A DNA stretch of 64,000 bases from Mesostigma viride (taxonomy: Eukaryota > Streptophyta > Mesostigmatophyceae > Mesostigmatales > Mesostigmataceae): positions 1-64,000 of the forward strand of contig RPFO01000329.1 of the NCBI GenBank assembly GCA_009746045.1, written 5' to 3'. Position numbers and translations under genes: made by a program. Under the pieces are notes generated by a model that did not search any database, was not told the origin of the DNA, and saw nothing but the letters and a program-made list of their open reading frames with translations. Below are positions 34,906-57,120 of the stretch, in pieces; within the stretch, counting starts at the first letter, position 1, and the number at the start of each line of letters is the position of its first letter.

Positions 34906-37558
34906 GATAGCATGCCCATAGCCGTGGGCTCACAAGATCGTTCATGAAGCGCCTGAATATGCCCTATTTGAGATTATTAGAAAAAAGGAGTAGGCTGCAC
35001 TAAAGCTGACGACTGCAGCCAGCCAAAGGCTGGACCTCAAAAAAATCATTACCGCAGAAGCAATCTTCCAGGACTAGGGCATCCCACCCCGCTCCCTAGT
35101 AAACTGATACAACCGTGCAAGCAAATAGGGGGATGGCAGAAGGTGATGAACCATGCACAACGGCGTGATCAAAACCAGGTGCGACAAGGCGTGAGAAAAG
35201 TGTGTATGGTGACAACGTTCCCCGCGAGGATCAAAAGAAGAAGGGGGGCATGAACGAGCGCACCTCTGCCAGAGGGACATCCCTACGCACGCATGCCATC
35301 GTCAACACCCACAGAGCAGCGCGGAAGACCTATTCACGTGGTAGGTAGATATCTACGTCGTAGCAAGATATCAACGAGACAGGCAGCGCATAGATAAGTG
35401 GTTGGTAGTTATGTACCTGGTAGGTAGACTTATATGGAGCGGAAAGGAGGGAGGGTCGCAGACCCTCGTGTCCACCCCCCAAAGCAGGCTGCCTCAGGGA
35501 GTCTCCTCTAATATAGGGAAACATCTAGACGACCGAAATGTGCTGGCGTGCATACCGAATGGCAGGCCCTCACGGTTGCGTGACATGAAGCATGCCCTGG
35601 CAAGCCGAGCGCTAGCAACAATAGCTACGATTCCAAGGCGAGGTAGCTACGATTCACAGGCGAGGTAGCTACGATTCCAAGGCGAGGTGGCTACGATTCA
35701 AAGGCGAGGTGGCTACAATGCAAAGGCTAGGTAGCTAGGATTCAAAGGCGAGGTGGCTACAATGCAAAGGCTAGGTAGCTAGGATTCAAAGGCGAGGTGG
35801 CTACAATGCAAATGCCAGGGACAGCGGGTCGATGTAAGGCAGCCACATGTCTATGCCGCCTGATGCGTTCAGGGTGGGTGTTCTTGTCGTGTGAAGTCGT
35901 ATGAAGTCGTGAGGGATGCCAGTCACACAACTGGGGGGGCATCTCCCCCAACACGAGGCCTGTAAGAGTTGTGCTGTACCAGCAATCGCCGGCAGCCACC
36001 CACGCGTGCCCGCCCCTTTGCCTCTAACGCCCCTCAACCTCTCGCGCCTCTCGCGCCTCTCGCGCATCTCTGCCTCTAGTGCAAGATTTTGGAATGAGCT
36101 TTTCGTCAGCGACGAGTACGTTTTTTCCACGTTTGGCGGGTCTCGCATGTGGTGGGTGCGAGATTTCCTGTCTCGGCACGCTCTACTACCACCCGCAGTC
36201 CATGGTGAAAGGGTGGGTGGGTTGGGCTGGTATAATGCTACGCTAGTACAACACCTCGACTGTGGGTGGGTTGGGCTGGTACAACACCTCGACTGTGGGT
36301 GGGTTGGGCTGGTGCAACACTTCGCTAGTACAACACCTCGACTGTGGGTGGGTTGGGCTGGTGCAACACTTCGCTGGTACAACACCTCGACTGCGGCCTA
36401 CACTCTCTTTCTGTGTGGAAACTATGGGCTTGCAAATGGCGCATGCCACACTATTTACAACCCTACATCGCAAGACCCTAGTGCCCTAACCGTGTGACCC
36501 AAGCAAAATACTTCGGGCGGTGGAGGGGTCATACAGCTAAATAATCAGCGGCCTGGTGCGGAGGGTGATGGGCATATTGTTGCCAACCACAAAAAATTCT
36601 CAGAAGCCACGGGTTGTGGTGTAGGAAGAACAGTGGCACACAGCAGGATGAATATTGCCTCCTTGAGCCAATTGGGATATTCCTGTCACGGCTGAATATA
36701 TAGGGTCCTGTCTATTGAGCAAATAGGCATATTCCTCTAGGGCCATGCACTACAGTTCACTGTATGCTCGCAGTGCCAACACATTTGGCAGACATGCCAG
36801 GCACAAGCAGGGAGGCTGGGCAGCGTACCTGGGTTGCAAGTAGAGTCGTGCTGCTGAGTTTGTTGGCCAGGTGGAACGCGAGTACACGCTCCAGGGACCT
36901 ACACGAATCGCAACAAACGAGGTTATAGTAACCATAAAAAACTAATGCAGGCTTGAACAAAACGTCGGCTGCAGGGTTACCATCGGAAAACAGCGACGAA
37001 AACGATGAGCTAGCGATACACTCGAGTTCACTGCCTTCATAAGGAGAGTTCAGGGAGAGTTCAGACACTATACCTGTGGGCTAAGATTGTCGAATACAGA
37101 AAGCTAGCCAACGCAGGTTCTTCTCGCGAATCCTGGAGAGCCTCCTCACGGACACGCTCCCACAGTGGGTCAGAAGACCCTGAGCGGTTCTCTGCGTCCA
37201 TATCCAAAGGTACGGCTGCAAGGCTGGCGTCGCCATCACCTCCCTCCAGCAACCTATGGTGGGTGAAACTCAATTCTACTGGCTTCTTGAAAGATCTACC
37301 ATTAAGCGGAGTTAAAGCAGGGACGTCAGAATTCGTCTTGTCGGCAGAGCATTTCACGATATCATGGCGCCTGTGAAGAACAGTCGAATTAAAGTAACGC
37401 TCCGTTTCTGCCTTTAGGGTCCTGACTTGGTCCAAGCCGATGAAGTGGGAGTTTTCCAATGCCTTCGGCCGTATATCCGGCGGAGACTGTCGAATTGCGC
37501 GGGCTTGATACGATGTAGCGCACAGGTGGGGTAGGAGCGCACCCGAAACCAACGCCAT
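29611..37558 (-). CDS. SERAT: serine O-acetyltransferase (nine exons)
   Basis: Converts L-serine and acetyl-CoA to O-acetylserine, the carbon acceptor for cysteine synthesis, normally in a complex with O-acetylserine (thiol) lyase. Minus-strand exons: 37558-37074, 36898-36829, 34598-34527, 33486-33427, 32795-32700, 31884-31818, 31408-31263, 30396-30315, 29741-29611. They total 1209 bases (402 residues plus stop) with all phases consistent. The helical N-terminal domain includes [11 protein letters not shown] and [15 protein letters not shown]. The left-handed beta-helix of hexapeptide repeats includes [19 protein letters not shown] and [21 protein letters not shown]281 (DHAT) and H316 (DRHPKIG) are 35 apart, like the catalytic pair H158/H193 of the E. 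coli enzyme. About 125 N-terminal residues precede the conserved domain and could target a plastid or mitochondrion. The last exon is read to TAA at 29611; a possible donor at 29661 leaves the extreme C-terminus uncertain. Confidence 0.92.
30740..31088. repeat. about 68-bp tandem repeat, five units, SAT intron 7
   Basis: Units share GGCGAGCCCCTACTAAATAA, TCCATATAGCGCC and TTGCATATAAGCG. Alternate units differ at the end (GCAACA versus CAGTTA/TACTTA), hinting at a two-unit higher-order repeat of about 136 bases. Confidence 0.9.
31414..31468. repeat. (TG)n microsatellite next to SAT exon 7
   Basis: About 27 TG dinucleotides, read as (CA)n on the coding strand, lie immediately before the acceptor of SAT exon 7. 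Confidence 0.97.
31914..32076. repeat. (GGT)n microsatellite, SAT intron 5
   Basis: About 54 GGT units, (ACC)n on the coding strand, ending some 30 bases from exon 6. It is the same motif as in phototropin intron 6. Confidence 0.98.
32590..32710 (-). repeat. exon-end/donor copy after SAT exon 5
   Basis: On the minus strand exon 5 ends GGTCATCCGAG|GTAGGGCGG. About 90 bases on, the intron has GGTCGGCCAAGGTAGGGTA followed by TTAGCACG (32590-32615), matching TAGCAGG after the true donor. Confidence 0.7.
33130..33430 (-). repeat. tandem repeats carrying copies of SAT exon 4 end plus donor
   Basis: A roughly 70-bp block (GCTTGGGTCCAAATAAGAAC to CACCTACCTTAAATAG) recurs, two full copies and a partial, at 33157-33335. 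On the minus strand each full block contains CTATTTAAGGTAGGTGTGCG. This mirrors the genuine exon 4 end CTTCTTCAAG|GTAGGCGCGC at 33421-33436. Confidence 0.75.
33600..33705. repeat. 14-bp tandem repeat, SAT intron 3
   Basis: Seven or more units of CACAAACACATGCC, with A/C changes in later units. Confidence 0.95.
33800..33895. repeat. short tandem repeat of AGCGCACTCTA units, SAT intron 3
   Basis: Irregular 12-17 base units built on TATAGCACACT/CAGCGCACTC. Confidence 0.85.
34461..34540 (-). repeat. exon-end/donor copy after SAT exon 3
   Basis: Exon 3 ends GGACATGGAG|GTGAGGGC on the minus strand. At 34461-34478 the intron repeats TGACATGCGGGTGAGGGC, about 54 bases downstream of the true junction. 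Confidence 0.7.
34843..34904. repeat. (ATT)n microsatellite, SAT intron 2
   Basis: About 20 ATT units, one of the few AT-only microsatellites in the window. Confidence 0.98.
35622..35815. repeat. 21-23 bp tandem repeat, SAT intron 2
   Basis: Eight units of GGCGAGGTAGCTACGATTC-like sequence, with CAAAGGCTAGGTAGCTAGG variants alternating at the 3' end. Confidence 0.93.
36207..36402. repeat. about 33-bp tandem repeat, SAT intron 2
   Basis: Four to five units combining GGGTGGGTTGGGCTGGT with ACAACACCTCGACTGT. Some units carry a GCAACACTTCGCTAGT insertion. Confidence 0.92.
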
Positions 37559-38279
37559 GACCCAAGCTTCTGCTTGCTACAGCGAACACGGGGGGAAAAT
37601 GCCAAGCCAAGGTCTACCGCTCGCGGACTTTCGTGACAAGCAAGGATCCCCGCAAAAGCATGTTGTACAGTTTGTGGCAGCCAAACCTGCAATCTCATTC
37701 GTGACCGACGTGTTAGAGGTGGCTCCTCGCCTGGGCTGATGCCATGTGTCCGCCGGTGGCTTGCTGCCGCTTGCGGATGATGGCCTTACGGTTGGCTGCT
37801 ACTACAGAGAAAGACGGCGTTGACATTAGAGATGGCTTCGTTTTTTTCCTGGGTGTCACTTGAAAACTGAGTTTGCACCCAGCGATTAGTATCCTGCCAG
37901 TCAATGGAGCGTACATGTCTTCGCTTCATTTCTGCTCGATCCACGTGGCCTGTATGCGTGACTCCACGAAGAAGTGGTTTGCGCTGCTGTATGCTGCCAT
38001 CCGTCCACCACAAAATCGTTCATTTGTAAAGTGTAAACATACGCCCCTGTCGCCCCGTACAGTAAGTACCTACTCATGACTCGCACGTGCCGCCTTTTTC
38101 ATGTATGGCGTGATTGGCGTCAGGTATTCAATAACGCCGATCATGACGCAAGTTCGATACATACATGGTCGCAGTTTTGCGTTTTTTCATTGAATAAATC
38201 GAAATTATAGGAATGCCAAGGTGGCAAAGGATATAGTAGGGAGTAGGCATCCTATTCGACAGTAATCGCGACGGAGACA
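37559..38279. promoter_or_regulatory. divergent spacer between SAT and DUS2
   Basis: The two genes start 721 bases apart on opposite strands, so this interval should hold both promoters. No TATA box or named motif stands out. Short minus-strand open frames (37713-37916 and 37786-38013) overlap here and might be exons of a small gene or 5' UTR; I recognise no family. Confidence 0.5.
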
Positions 38280-48838
<10,559 letters not shown>

Positions 48839-49556
48839 GTGAGCGTTTGGACGTTCGCAGCTGCCAGGAGTGTAGCTTGAGGCATGCCACGTGGGCGACC
48901 CATTCCCGCATAATGTTGATTGCTGGCGCCTGGATGCACTCTATCTTTGGTATCATCCTGTTGGGTATGGAAAATGCTTTTTTAGCGACGGATTCACTTT
49001 GACTGCTGTGTGCAAGCTCATTTTGCATTATGCCATTGGTAGGTATCAGACATTGCACTGTATCCTTCAGTCCTCATAAGTATAGTAAGTATTGGTGTAA
49101 GTACTATCGTGCCATGCGCGGGGGCATGTTATGGAGTACCTATGCTATTCTCATTAAATATAATTAAACAAGTTATAAGCAAAAGTTGTCTGCACCAGAC
49201 CCCATCCACCCCAGCGCACTCGGGGCAATTTTGCCTGTTTTTCTGCTCTCCCCTCCCACCCACCCACCTACCCACTTCCCACCGTTTCCCTGCCGTACTC
49301 CTCACACGCTTTTCTGCTGCAGCTTCTGATCACACTCTCGCGCACGGAAGGCTAGTAGCTTGCACCCATTCTTGTCTAGACAATATGTGTCATGTGTTGG
49401 TGGACCGGCCAAGGCGCATTCATCGCGTGGGAATATGCATGGCTGTGATTGTATCTGCCAGCCTTGTGCTACTAGGCGTGCTTGTAGCTGAGGTAATACT
49501 GCTGGATACACTACGCCGCAAACTGGCAAGGAATCCTTGGCTTTTTCATGAATGTC
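48839..49556. other. start of a long DUS2 intron or 3' region, no gene seen
   Basis: Contains a dispersed-repeat copy at 49093-49195, with GTGCCATGCGC and GGAGTACCTATG, matching 26265-26890 and 58285-58385. The open frame that begins at 49109 and runs into the TTCG array is an artefact of the array having no stops. Confidence 0.55.
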
Positions 49557-49557
49557 C

Positions 49558-50126
49558 TTTGTTTGTTTGTTTGTTTGTTTGTTCGTTCGTTCGTTCGTTC
49601 GTTCGTTCGTTCGTTCGTTCGTTCGTTCGTTCGTTCGTTCGTTCGTTCGTTCGTTCGTTCGTTCGTTCGTTCGTTCGTTCGTTCGTTCGTTCGTTCGTTC
49701 GTTCGTTCGTTCGTTCGTTCGTTCGTTCGTTCGTTCGTTCGTTCGTTCGTTCGTTCGTTCGTTCGTTCGTTCGTTCGTTCGTTCGTTCGTTCGTTCGTTC
49801 GTTCGTTCGTTCGTTCGTTCGTTCGTTCGTTCGTTCGTTCGTTCGTTCGTTCGTTCGTTCGTTCGTTCGTTCGTTCGTTCGTTCGTTCGTTCGTTCGTTC
49901 GTTCGTTCGTTCGTTCGTTCGTTCGTTCGTTCGTTCGTTCGTTCGTTCGTTCGTTCGTTCGTTCGTTCGTTCGTTCGTTCGTTCGTTCGTTCGTTCGTTC
50001 GTTCGTTCGTTCGTTCGTTCGTTCGTTCGTTCGTTCGTTCGTTCGTTCGTTCGTTCGTTCGTTCGTTCGTTCGTTCGTTCGTTCGTTCGTTCGTTCGTTC
50101 GTTCGTTCGTTCGTTCGTTCGTTCGT

Positions 50127-50157
<31 letters not shown>

Positions 50158-50238
50158 TCGCTCGCTCGCTCGCTCGCTCGCTCGCTCGCTCGCTCGTCGC
50201 TCGCTCGCTCGCTCGCTCGCTCGCTCGCTCGCTCGCTT

Positions 50239-50269
<31 letters not shown>

Positions 50270-53200
50270 TCGTTCGTTCGTTCGTTCGTTCGTTCGTTCG
50301 TTCGTTCGTTCGTTCGTTCGTTCGTTCGTTCGTTCGTTCGTTCGTTCGTTCGTTCGTTCGTTCGTTCGTTCGTTCGTTCGTTCGTTCGTTCGTTCGTTCG
50401 TTCGTTCGTTCGTTCGTTCGTTCGTTCGTTCGTTCGTTCGTCGTTCGTTCGTTCGTTCGTTCGTTCGTTCGTTCGTTCGTTCGTTCGTTCGTTCGTTCGT
50501 TCGTTCGTTCGTTCGTTCGTTCGTTCGTTCGTTCGTTCGTTCGTTCGTTCGTTCGTTCGTTCGTTCGTTCGTTCGTTCGTTCGTTCGTTCGTTCGTTCGT
50601 TCGTTCGTTCGTTCGTTCGTTCGTTCGTTCGTTCGTTCGTTCGTTCGTTCGTTCGTTCGTTCGTTCGTTCGTTCGTTCGTTCGTTCGTTCGTTCGTTCGT
50701 TCGTTCGTTCGTTCGTTCGTTCGTTCGTTCGTTCGTTCGTTCGTTCGTTCGTTCGTTCGTTCGTTCGTTCGTTCGTTCGTTCGTTCGTTCGTTCGTTCGT
50801 TCGTTCGTTCGTTCGTTCGTTCGTTCGTTCGTTCGTTCGTTCGTTCGTTCGTTCGTTCGTTCGTTCGTTCGTTCGTTCGTTCGTTCGTTCGTTCGTTCGT
50901 TCGTTCGTTCGTTCGTTCGTTCGTTCGTTCGTTCGTTCGTTCGTTCGTTCGTTCGTTCGTTCGTTCGTTCGTTCGTTCGTTCGTTCGTTCGTTCGTTCGT
51001 TCGTTCGTTCGTTCGTTCGTTCGTTCGTTCGTTCGTTCGTTCGTTCGTTCGTTCGTTCGTTCGTTCGTTCGTTCGTTCGTTCGTTCGTTCGTTCGTTCGT
51101 TCGTTCGTTCGTTCGTTCGTTCGTTCGTTCGTTCGTTCGTTCGTTCGTTCGTTCGTTCGTTCGTTCGTTCGTTCGTTCGTTCGTTCGTTCGTTCGTTCGT
51201 TCGTTCGTTCGTTCGTTCGTTCGTTCGTTCGTTCGTTCGTTCGTTCGTTCGTTCGTTCGTTCGTTCGTTCGTTCGTTCGTTCGTTCGTTCGTTCGTTCGT
51301 TCGTTCGTTCGTTCGTTCGTTCGTTCGTTCGTTCGTTCGTTCGTTCGTTCGTTCGTTCGTTCGTTCGTTCGTTCGTTCGTTCGTTCGTTCGTTCGTTCGT
51401 TCGTTCGTTCGTTCGTTCGTTCGTTCGTTCGTTCGTTCGTTCGTTCGTTCGTTCGTTCGTTCGTTCGTTCGTTCGTTCGTTCGTTCGTTCGTTCGTTCGT
51501 TCGTTCGTTCGTTCGTTCGTTCGTTCGTTCGTTCGTTCGTTCGTTCGTTCGTTCGTTCGTTCGTTCGTTCGTTCGTTCGTTCGTTCGTTCGTTCGTCGTT
51601 CGTCGTCGTCGTCGTTCGTCGTTCGTTCGTTCGTTCGCGTTCGTCGTTCGTTCGTTCGTCGTTCGTTCGTTCGTTCGTTCGTTCGTTCGTTCGTTCGTTC
51701 GTTCGTTCGTTCGTTCGTTCGTTCGTTCGTTCGTTCGTTCGTTCGTTCGTTCGTTCGTTCGTTCGTTCGTTCGTTCGTTCGTTCGTTCGTTCGTTCGTTC
51801 GTTCGTTCGTTCGTTCGTTCGTTCGTTCGTTCGTTCGTTCGTTCGTTCGTTCGTTCGTTCGTTCGTTCGTTCGTTCGTTCGTTCGTTCGTTCGTTCGTTC
51901 GTTCGTTCGTTCGTTCGTTCGTTCGTTCGTTCGTTCGTTCGTTCGTTCGTTCGTTCGTTCGTTCGTTCGTTCGTTCGTTCGTTCGTTCGTTCGTTCGTTC
52001 GTTCGTTCGTTCGTTCGTTCGTTCGTTCGTTCGTTCGTTCGTTCGTTCGTTCGTTCGTTCGTTCGTTCGTTCGTTCGTTCGTTCGTTCGTTCGTTCGTTC
52101 GTTCGTTCGTTCGTTCGTTCGTTCGTTCGTTCGTTCGTTCGTTCGTTCGTTCGTTCGTTCGTTCGTTCGTTCGTTCGTTCGTTCGTTCGTTCGTTCGTTC
52201 GTTCGTTCGTTCGTTCGTTCGTTCGTTCGTTCGTTCGTTCGTTCGTTCGTTCGTTCGTTCGTTCGTTCGTTCGTTCGTTCGTTCGTTCGTTCGTTCGTTC
52301 GTTCGTTCGTTCGTTCGTTCGTTCGTTCGTTCGTTCGTTCGTTCGTTCGTTCGTTCGTTCGTTCGTTCGTTCGTTCGTTCGTTCGTTCGTTCGTTCGTTC
52401 GTTCGTTCGTTCGTTCGTTCGTTCGTTCGTTCGTTCGTTCGTTCGTTCGTTCGTTCGTTCGTTCGTTCGTTCGTTCGTTCGTTCGTTCGTTCGTTCGTTC
52501 GTTCGTTCGTTCGTTCGTTCGTTCGTTCGTTCGTTCGTTCGTTCGTTCGTTCGTTCGTTCGTTCGTTCGTTCGTTCGTTCGTTCGTTCGTTCGTTCGTTC
52601 GTTCGTTCGTTCGTTCGTTCGTTCGTTCGTTCGTTCGTTCGTTCGTTCGTTCGTTCGTTCGTTCGTTCGTTCGTTCGTTCGTTCGTTCGTTCGTTCGTTC
52701 GTTCGTTCGTTCGTTCGTTCGTTCGTTCGTTCGTTCGTTCGTTCGTTCGTTCGTTCGTTCGTTCGTTCGTTCGTTCGTTCGTTCGTTCGTTCGTTCGTTC
52801 GTTCGTTCGTTCGTTCGTTCGTTCGTTCGTTCGTTCGTTCGTTCGTTCGTTCGTTCGTTCGTTCGTTCGTTCGTTCGTTCGTTCGTTCGTTCGTTCGTTC
52901 GTTCGTTCGTTCGTTCGTTCGTTCGTTCGTTCGTTCGTTCGTTCGTTCGTTCGTTCGTTCGTTCGTTCGTTCGTTCGTTCGTTCGTTCGTTCGTTCGTTC
53001 GTTCGTTCGTTCGTTCGTTCGTTCGTTCGTTCGTTCGTTCGTTCGTTCGTTCGTTCGTTCGTTCGTTCGTTCGTTCGTTCGTTCGTTCGTTCGTTCGTTC
53101 GTTCGTTCGTTCGTTCGTTCGTTCGTTCGTTCGTTCGTTCGTTCGTTCGTTCGTTCGTTCGTTCGTTCGTTCGTTCGTTCGTTCGTTCGTTCGTTCGTTC

Positions 53201-56200
53201 GTTCGTTCGTTCGTTCGTTCGTTCGTTCGTTCGTTCGTTCGTTCGTTCGTTCGTTCGTTCGTTCGTTCGTTCGTTCGTTCGTTCGTTCGTTCGTTCGTTC
53301 GTTCGTTCGTTCGTTCGTTCGTTCGTTCGTTCGTTCGTTCGTTCGTTCGTTCGTTCGTTCGTTCGTTCGTTCGTTCGTTCGTTCGTTCGTTCGTTCGTTC
53401 GTTCGTTCGTTCGTTCGTTCGTTCGTTCGTTCGTTCGTTCGTTCGTTCGTTCGTTCGTTCGTTCGTTCGTTCGTTCGTTCGTTCGTTCGTTCGTTCGTTC
53501 GTTCGTTCGTTCGTTCGTTCGTTCGTTCGTTCGTTCGTTCGTTCGTTCGTTCGTTCGTTCGTTCGTTCGTTCGTTCGTTCGTTCGTTCGTTCGTTCGTTC
53601 GTTCGTTTCGTTCGTTCGTTCGTTCGTTCGTTCGTTCGTTCGTTCGTTCGTTCGTTCGTTCGTTCGTTCGTTCGTTCGTTCGTTCGTTCGTTCGTTCGTT
53701 CGTTCGTTCGTTCGTTCGTTCGTTCGTTCGTTCGTTCGTTCGTTCGTTCGTTCGTTCGTTCGTTCGTTCGTTCGTTCGTTCGTTCGTTCGTTCGTTCGTT
53801 CGTTCGTTCGTTCGTTCGTTCGTTCGTTCGTTCGTTCGTTCGTTCGTTCGTTCGTTCGTTCGTTCGTTCGTTCGTTCGTTCGTTCGTTCGTTCGTTCGTT
53901 CGTTCGTTCGTTCGTTCGTTCGTTCGTTCGTTCGTTCGTTCGTTCGTTCGTTCGTTCGTTCGTTCGTTCGTTCGTTCGTTCGTTCGTTCGTTCGTTCGTT
54001 CGTTCGTTCGTTCGTTCGTTCGTTCGTTCGTTCGTTCGTTCGTTCGTTCGTTCGTTCGTTCGTTCGTTCGTTCGTTCGTTCGTTCGTTCGTTCGTTCGTT
54101 CGTTCGTTCGTTCGTTCGTTCGTTCGTTCGTTCGTTCGTTCGTTCGTTCGTTCGTTCGTTCGTTCGTTCGTTCGTTCGTTCGTTCGTTCGTTCGTTCGTT
54201 CGTTCGTTCGTTCGTTCGTTCGTTCGTTCGTTCGTTCGTTCGTTCGTTCGTTCGTTCGTTCGTTCGTTCGTTCGTTCGTTCGTTCGTTCGTTCGTTCGTT
54301 CGTTCGTTCGTTCGTTCGTTCGTTCGTTCGTTCGTTCGTTCGTTCGTTCGTTCGTTCGTTCGTTCGTTCGTTCGTTCGTTCGTTCGTTCGTTCGTTCGTT
54401 CGTTCGTTCGTTCGTTCGTTCGTTCGTTCGTTCGTTCGTTCGTTCGTTCGTTCGTTCGTTCGTTCGTTCGTTCGTTCGTTCGTTCGTTCGTTCGTTCGTT
54501 CGTTCGTTCGTTCGTTCGTTCGTTCGTTCGTTCGTTCGTTCGTTCGTTCGTTCGTTCGTTCGTTCGTTCGTTCGTTCGTTCGTTCGTTCGTTCGTTCGTT
54601 CGTTCGTTCGTTCGTTCGTTCGTTCGTTCGTTCGTTCGTTCGTTCGTTCGTTCGTTCGTTCGTTCGTTCGTTCGTTCGTTCGTTCGTTCGTTCGTTCGTT
54701 CGTTCGTTCGTTCGTTCGTTCGTTCGTTCGTTCGTTCGTTCGTTCGTTCGTTCGTTCGTTCGTTCGTTCGTTCGTTCGTTCGTTCGTTCGTTCGTTCGTT
54801 CGTTCGTTCGTTCGTTCGTTCGTTCGTTCGTTCGTTCGTTCGTTCGTTCGTTCGTTCGTTCGTTCGTTCGTTCGTTCGTTCGTTCGTTCGTTCGTTCGTT
54901 CGTTCGTTCGTTCGTTCGTTCGTTCGTTCGTTCGTTCGTTCGTTCGTTCGTTCGTTCGTTCGTTCGTTCGTTCGTTCGTTCGTTCGTTCGTTCGTTCGTT
55001 CGTTCGTTCGTTCGTTCGTTCGTTCGTTCGTTCGTTCGTTCGTTCGTTCGTTCGTTCGTTCGTTCGTTCGTTCGTTCGTTCGTTCGTTCGTTCGTTCGTT
55101 CGTTCGTTCGTTCGTTCGTTCGTTCGTTCGTTCGTTCGTTCGTTCGTTCGTTCGTTCGTTCGTTCGTTCGTTCGTTCGTTCGTTCGTTCGTTCGTTCGTT
55201 CGTTCGTTCGTTCGTTCGTTCGTTCGTTCGTTCGTTCGTTCGTTCGTTCGTTCGTTCGTTCGTTCGTTCGTTCGTTCGTTCGTTCGTTCGTTCGTTCGTT
55301 CGTTCGTTCGTTCGTTCGTTCGTTCGTTCGTTCGTTCGTTCGTTCGTTCGTTCGTTCGTTCGTTCGTTCGTTCGTTCGTTCGTTCGTTCGTTCGTTCGTT
55401 CGTTCGTTCGTTCGTTCGTTCGTTCGTTCGTTCGTTCGTTCGTTCGTTCGTTCGTTCGTTCGTTCGTTCGTTCGTTCGTTCGTTCGTTCGTTCGTTCGTT
55501 CGTTCGTTCGTTCGTTCGTTCGTTCGTTCGTTCGTTCGTTCGTTCGTTCGTTCGTTCGTTCGTTCGTTCGTTCGTTCGTTCGTTCGTTCGTTCGTTCGTT
55601 CGTTCGTTCGTTCGTTCGTTCGTTCGTTCGTTCGTTCGTTCGTTCGTTCGTTCGTTCGTTCGTTCGTTCGTTCGTTCGTTCGTTCGTTCGTTCGTTCGTT
55701 CGTTCGTTCGTTCGTTCGTTCGTTCGTTCGTTCGTTCGTTCGTTCGTTCGTTCGTTCGTTCGTTCGTTCGTTCGTTCGTTCGTTCGTTCGTTCGTTCGTT
55801 CGTTCGTTCGTTCGTTCGTTCGTTCGTTCGTTCGTTCGTTCGTTCGTTCGTTCGTTCGTTCGTTCGTTCGTTCGTTCGTTCGTTCGTTCGTTCGTTCGTT
55901 CGTTCGTTCGTTCGTTCGTTCGTTCGTTCGTTCGTTCGTTCGTTCGTTCGTTCGTTCGTTCGTTCGTTCGTTCGTTCGTTCGTTCGTTCGTTCGTTCGTT
56001 CGTTCGTTCGTTCGTTCGTTCGTTCGTTCGTTCGTTCGTTCGTTCGTTCGTTCGTTCGTTCGTTCGTTCGTTCGTTCGTTCGTTCGTTCGTTCGTTCGTT
56101 CGTTCGTTCGTTCGTTCGTTCGTTCGTTCGTTCGTTCGTTCGTTCGTTCGTTCGTTCGTTCGTTCGTTCGTTCGTTCGTTCGTTCGTTCGTTCGTTCGTT

Positions 56201-56348
56201 CGTTCGTTCGTTCGTTCGTTCGTTCGTTCGTTCGTTCGTTCGTTCGTTCGTTCGTTCGTTCGTTCGTTCGTTCGTTCGTTCGTTTGTTTGTTTGTTTGTT
56301 TGTTTGTTTGTTTGTTTGTTTGTTTGTTTGTTTGTTTGTTTGTTTGTT
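49558..56348. repeat. 6.7-kb (TTCG)n array flanked by (TTTG)n
   Basis: The core 49582-56282 is about 1,675 units of TTCG, almost perfect. It is bordered on both sides by (TTTG)n: about six units on the left, about 16 on the right (56283-56348). Interruptions are few: a (CTCG)n block at 50156-50238, a phase slip near 50441, a cluster of slips at 51594-51661, and one extra T near 53606. Since the unit is 4 bases and has no stop in any phase, all three plus frames encode the same F-V-R-S periodic peptide. The minus strand is open as R-T-N-E. These are not genes. Confidence 0.99.
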
Positions 56349-56449
56349 TACTGCTCTGGATCCGATAAATGTGTGATCAGATGGTTCATTTGCGCACGTG
56401 TCCTCAGGTCCATGGTAGATATATAATTCACTGTGAATAATCCCATTCC

Positions 56450-57120
56450 ATGGCTGCTCGATCTCTATTGCTTGTTAGTTTCATCTAGTACTAGTGGCAC
56501 CCGCTGGCTTCGCCCAGCCAAAAAAAGCACTTTGGGGCGGGTCAGGGCCTGCCCGCTGCCCGCTCACTGCGTAGTACGGGATGACTACTACATTGCAGTA
56601 GTTACTGAAGTACTTGCGTTGTAGTGTGTTGCCCTTTGCCCTCTGGCCGCTACTCCCGCTTCCTTGGGTCTGCCCGCTGCCCGCTGCCCGCTGCCCGCTG
56701 CCCGCTGGAATAGTACGGTGCTCGCTTCGTTGGCGGATTGGTGCGCAGTACGCTGCCCGCTGCCCGCTGGAATAGTACGGTGGTCGCTTCGCTCGCGGAT
56801 TGGTGCGCAGTACGCTGCCCGCTGCCCGCTGGAATAGTACGGTGGTCGCTTCGCTCGCGGATTGGTGCGCAAAACGGTGCTCGCTCGCTTCGCTCGCTCG
56901 CCGTACGGTGCTCGCTCGCTTCGCTCGCTCGCCGCGCGCAGCGCACAGCTCGCTGCGCTCGCCGTGCGCTGCGCGCCAGGCCGCTTTCAGCGGCCGCTCG
57001 CTCGCTTCGCTCGCTCGCTGGGATTGGTGGTTAGTGGTTCCGGTTGTTTTGGATTGGCGGGGAAGTCGCGATGCCCTGGATAGTGCGGGATGACTACTAC
57101 ATTGCTAAATTAATAAATAG
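56450..57120 (-). mobile_element. possible Helitron-like non-autonomous element, 3' end near 56491
   Basis: Read on the minus strand, a short hairpin GCTGGGCGAAGCCAGC (about 56501-56516) is followed about 9 bases on by CTAG and then T. This matches Helitron/HINE 3' ends, which have a GC-rich hairpin then CTRR before a T. The interior holds a GC-rich tandem repeat and a direct repeat of GGGATGACTACTACATTGC (56578-56596 and 57087-57105). The 5' end is not identified, so element length is a guess. Confidence 0.4.
56675..57020. repeat. about 62-bp tandem repeat and CGCTCGCTTCG-rich block
   Basis: Three units with CTGCCCGCTGGAATAGTACG, GTCGCTTCGCTCGCGG and ATTGGTGCGC, preceded by a (CTGCCCG)n run. 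Then comes GCTCGCTTCGCTCGCTCGC repeated, and a small CCGCTTTCAGCGG hairpin. Open frames across it are repeat artefacts. Confidence 0.88.

Noticed and set aside
49109..56426. Three plus-strand frames of over 2,200 codons with F-V-R-S repeats
   Set aside because: Any stop-free tetranucleotide array stays open in all frames; no splice sites, codon bias or domain support a protein.
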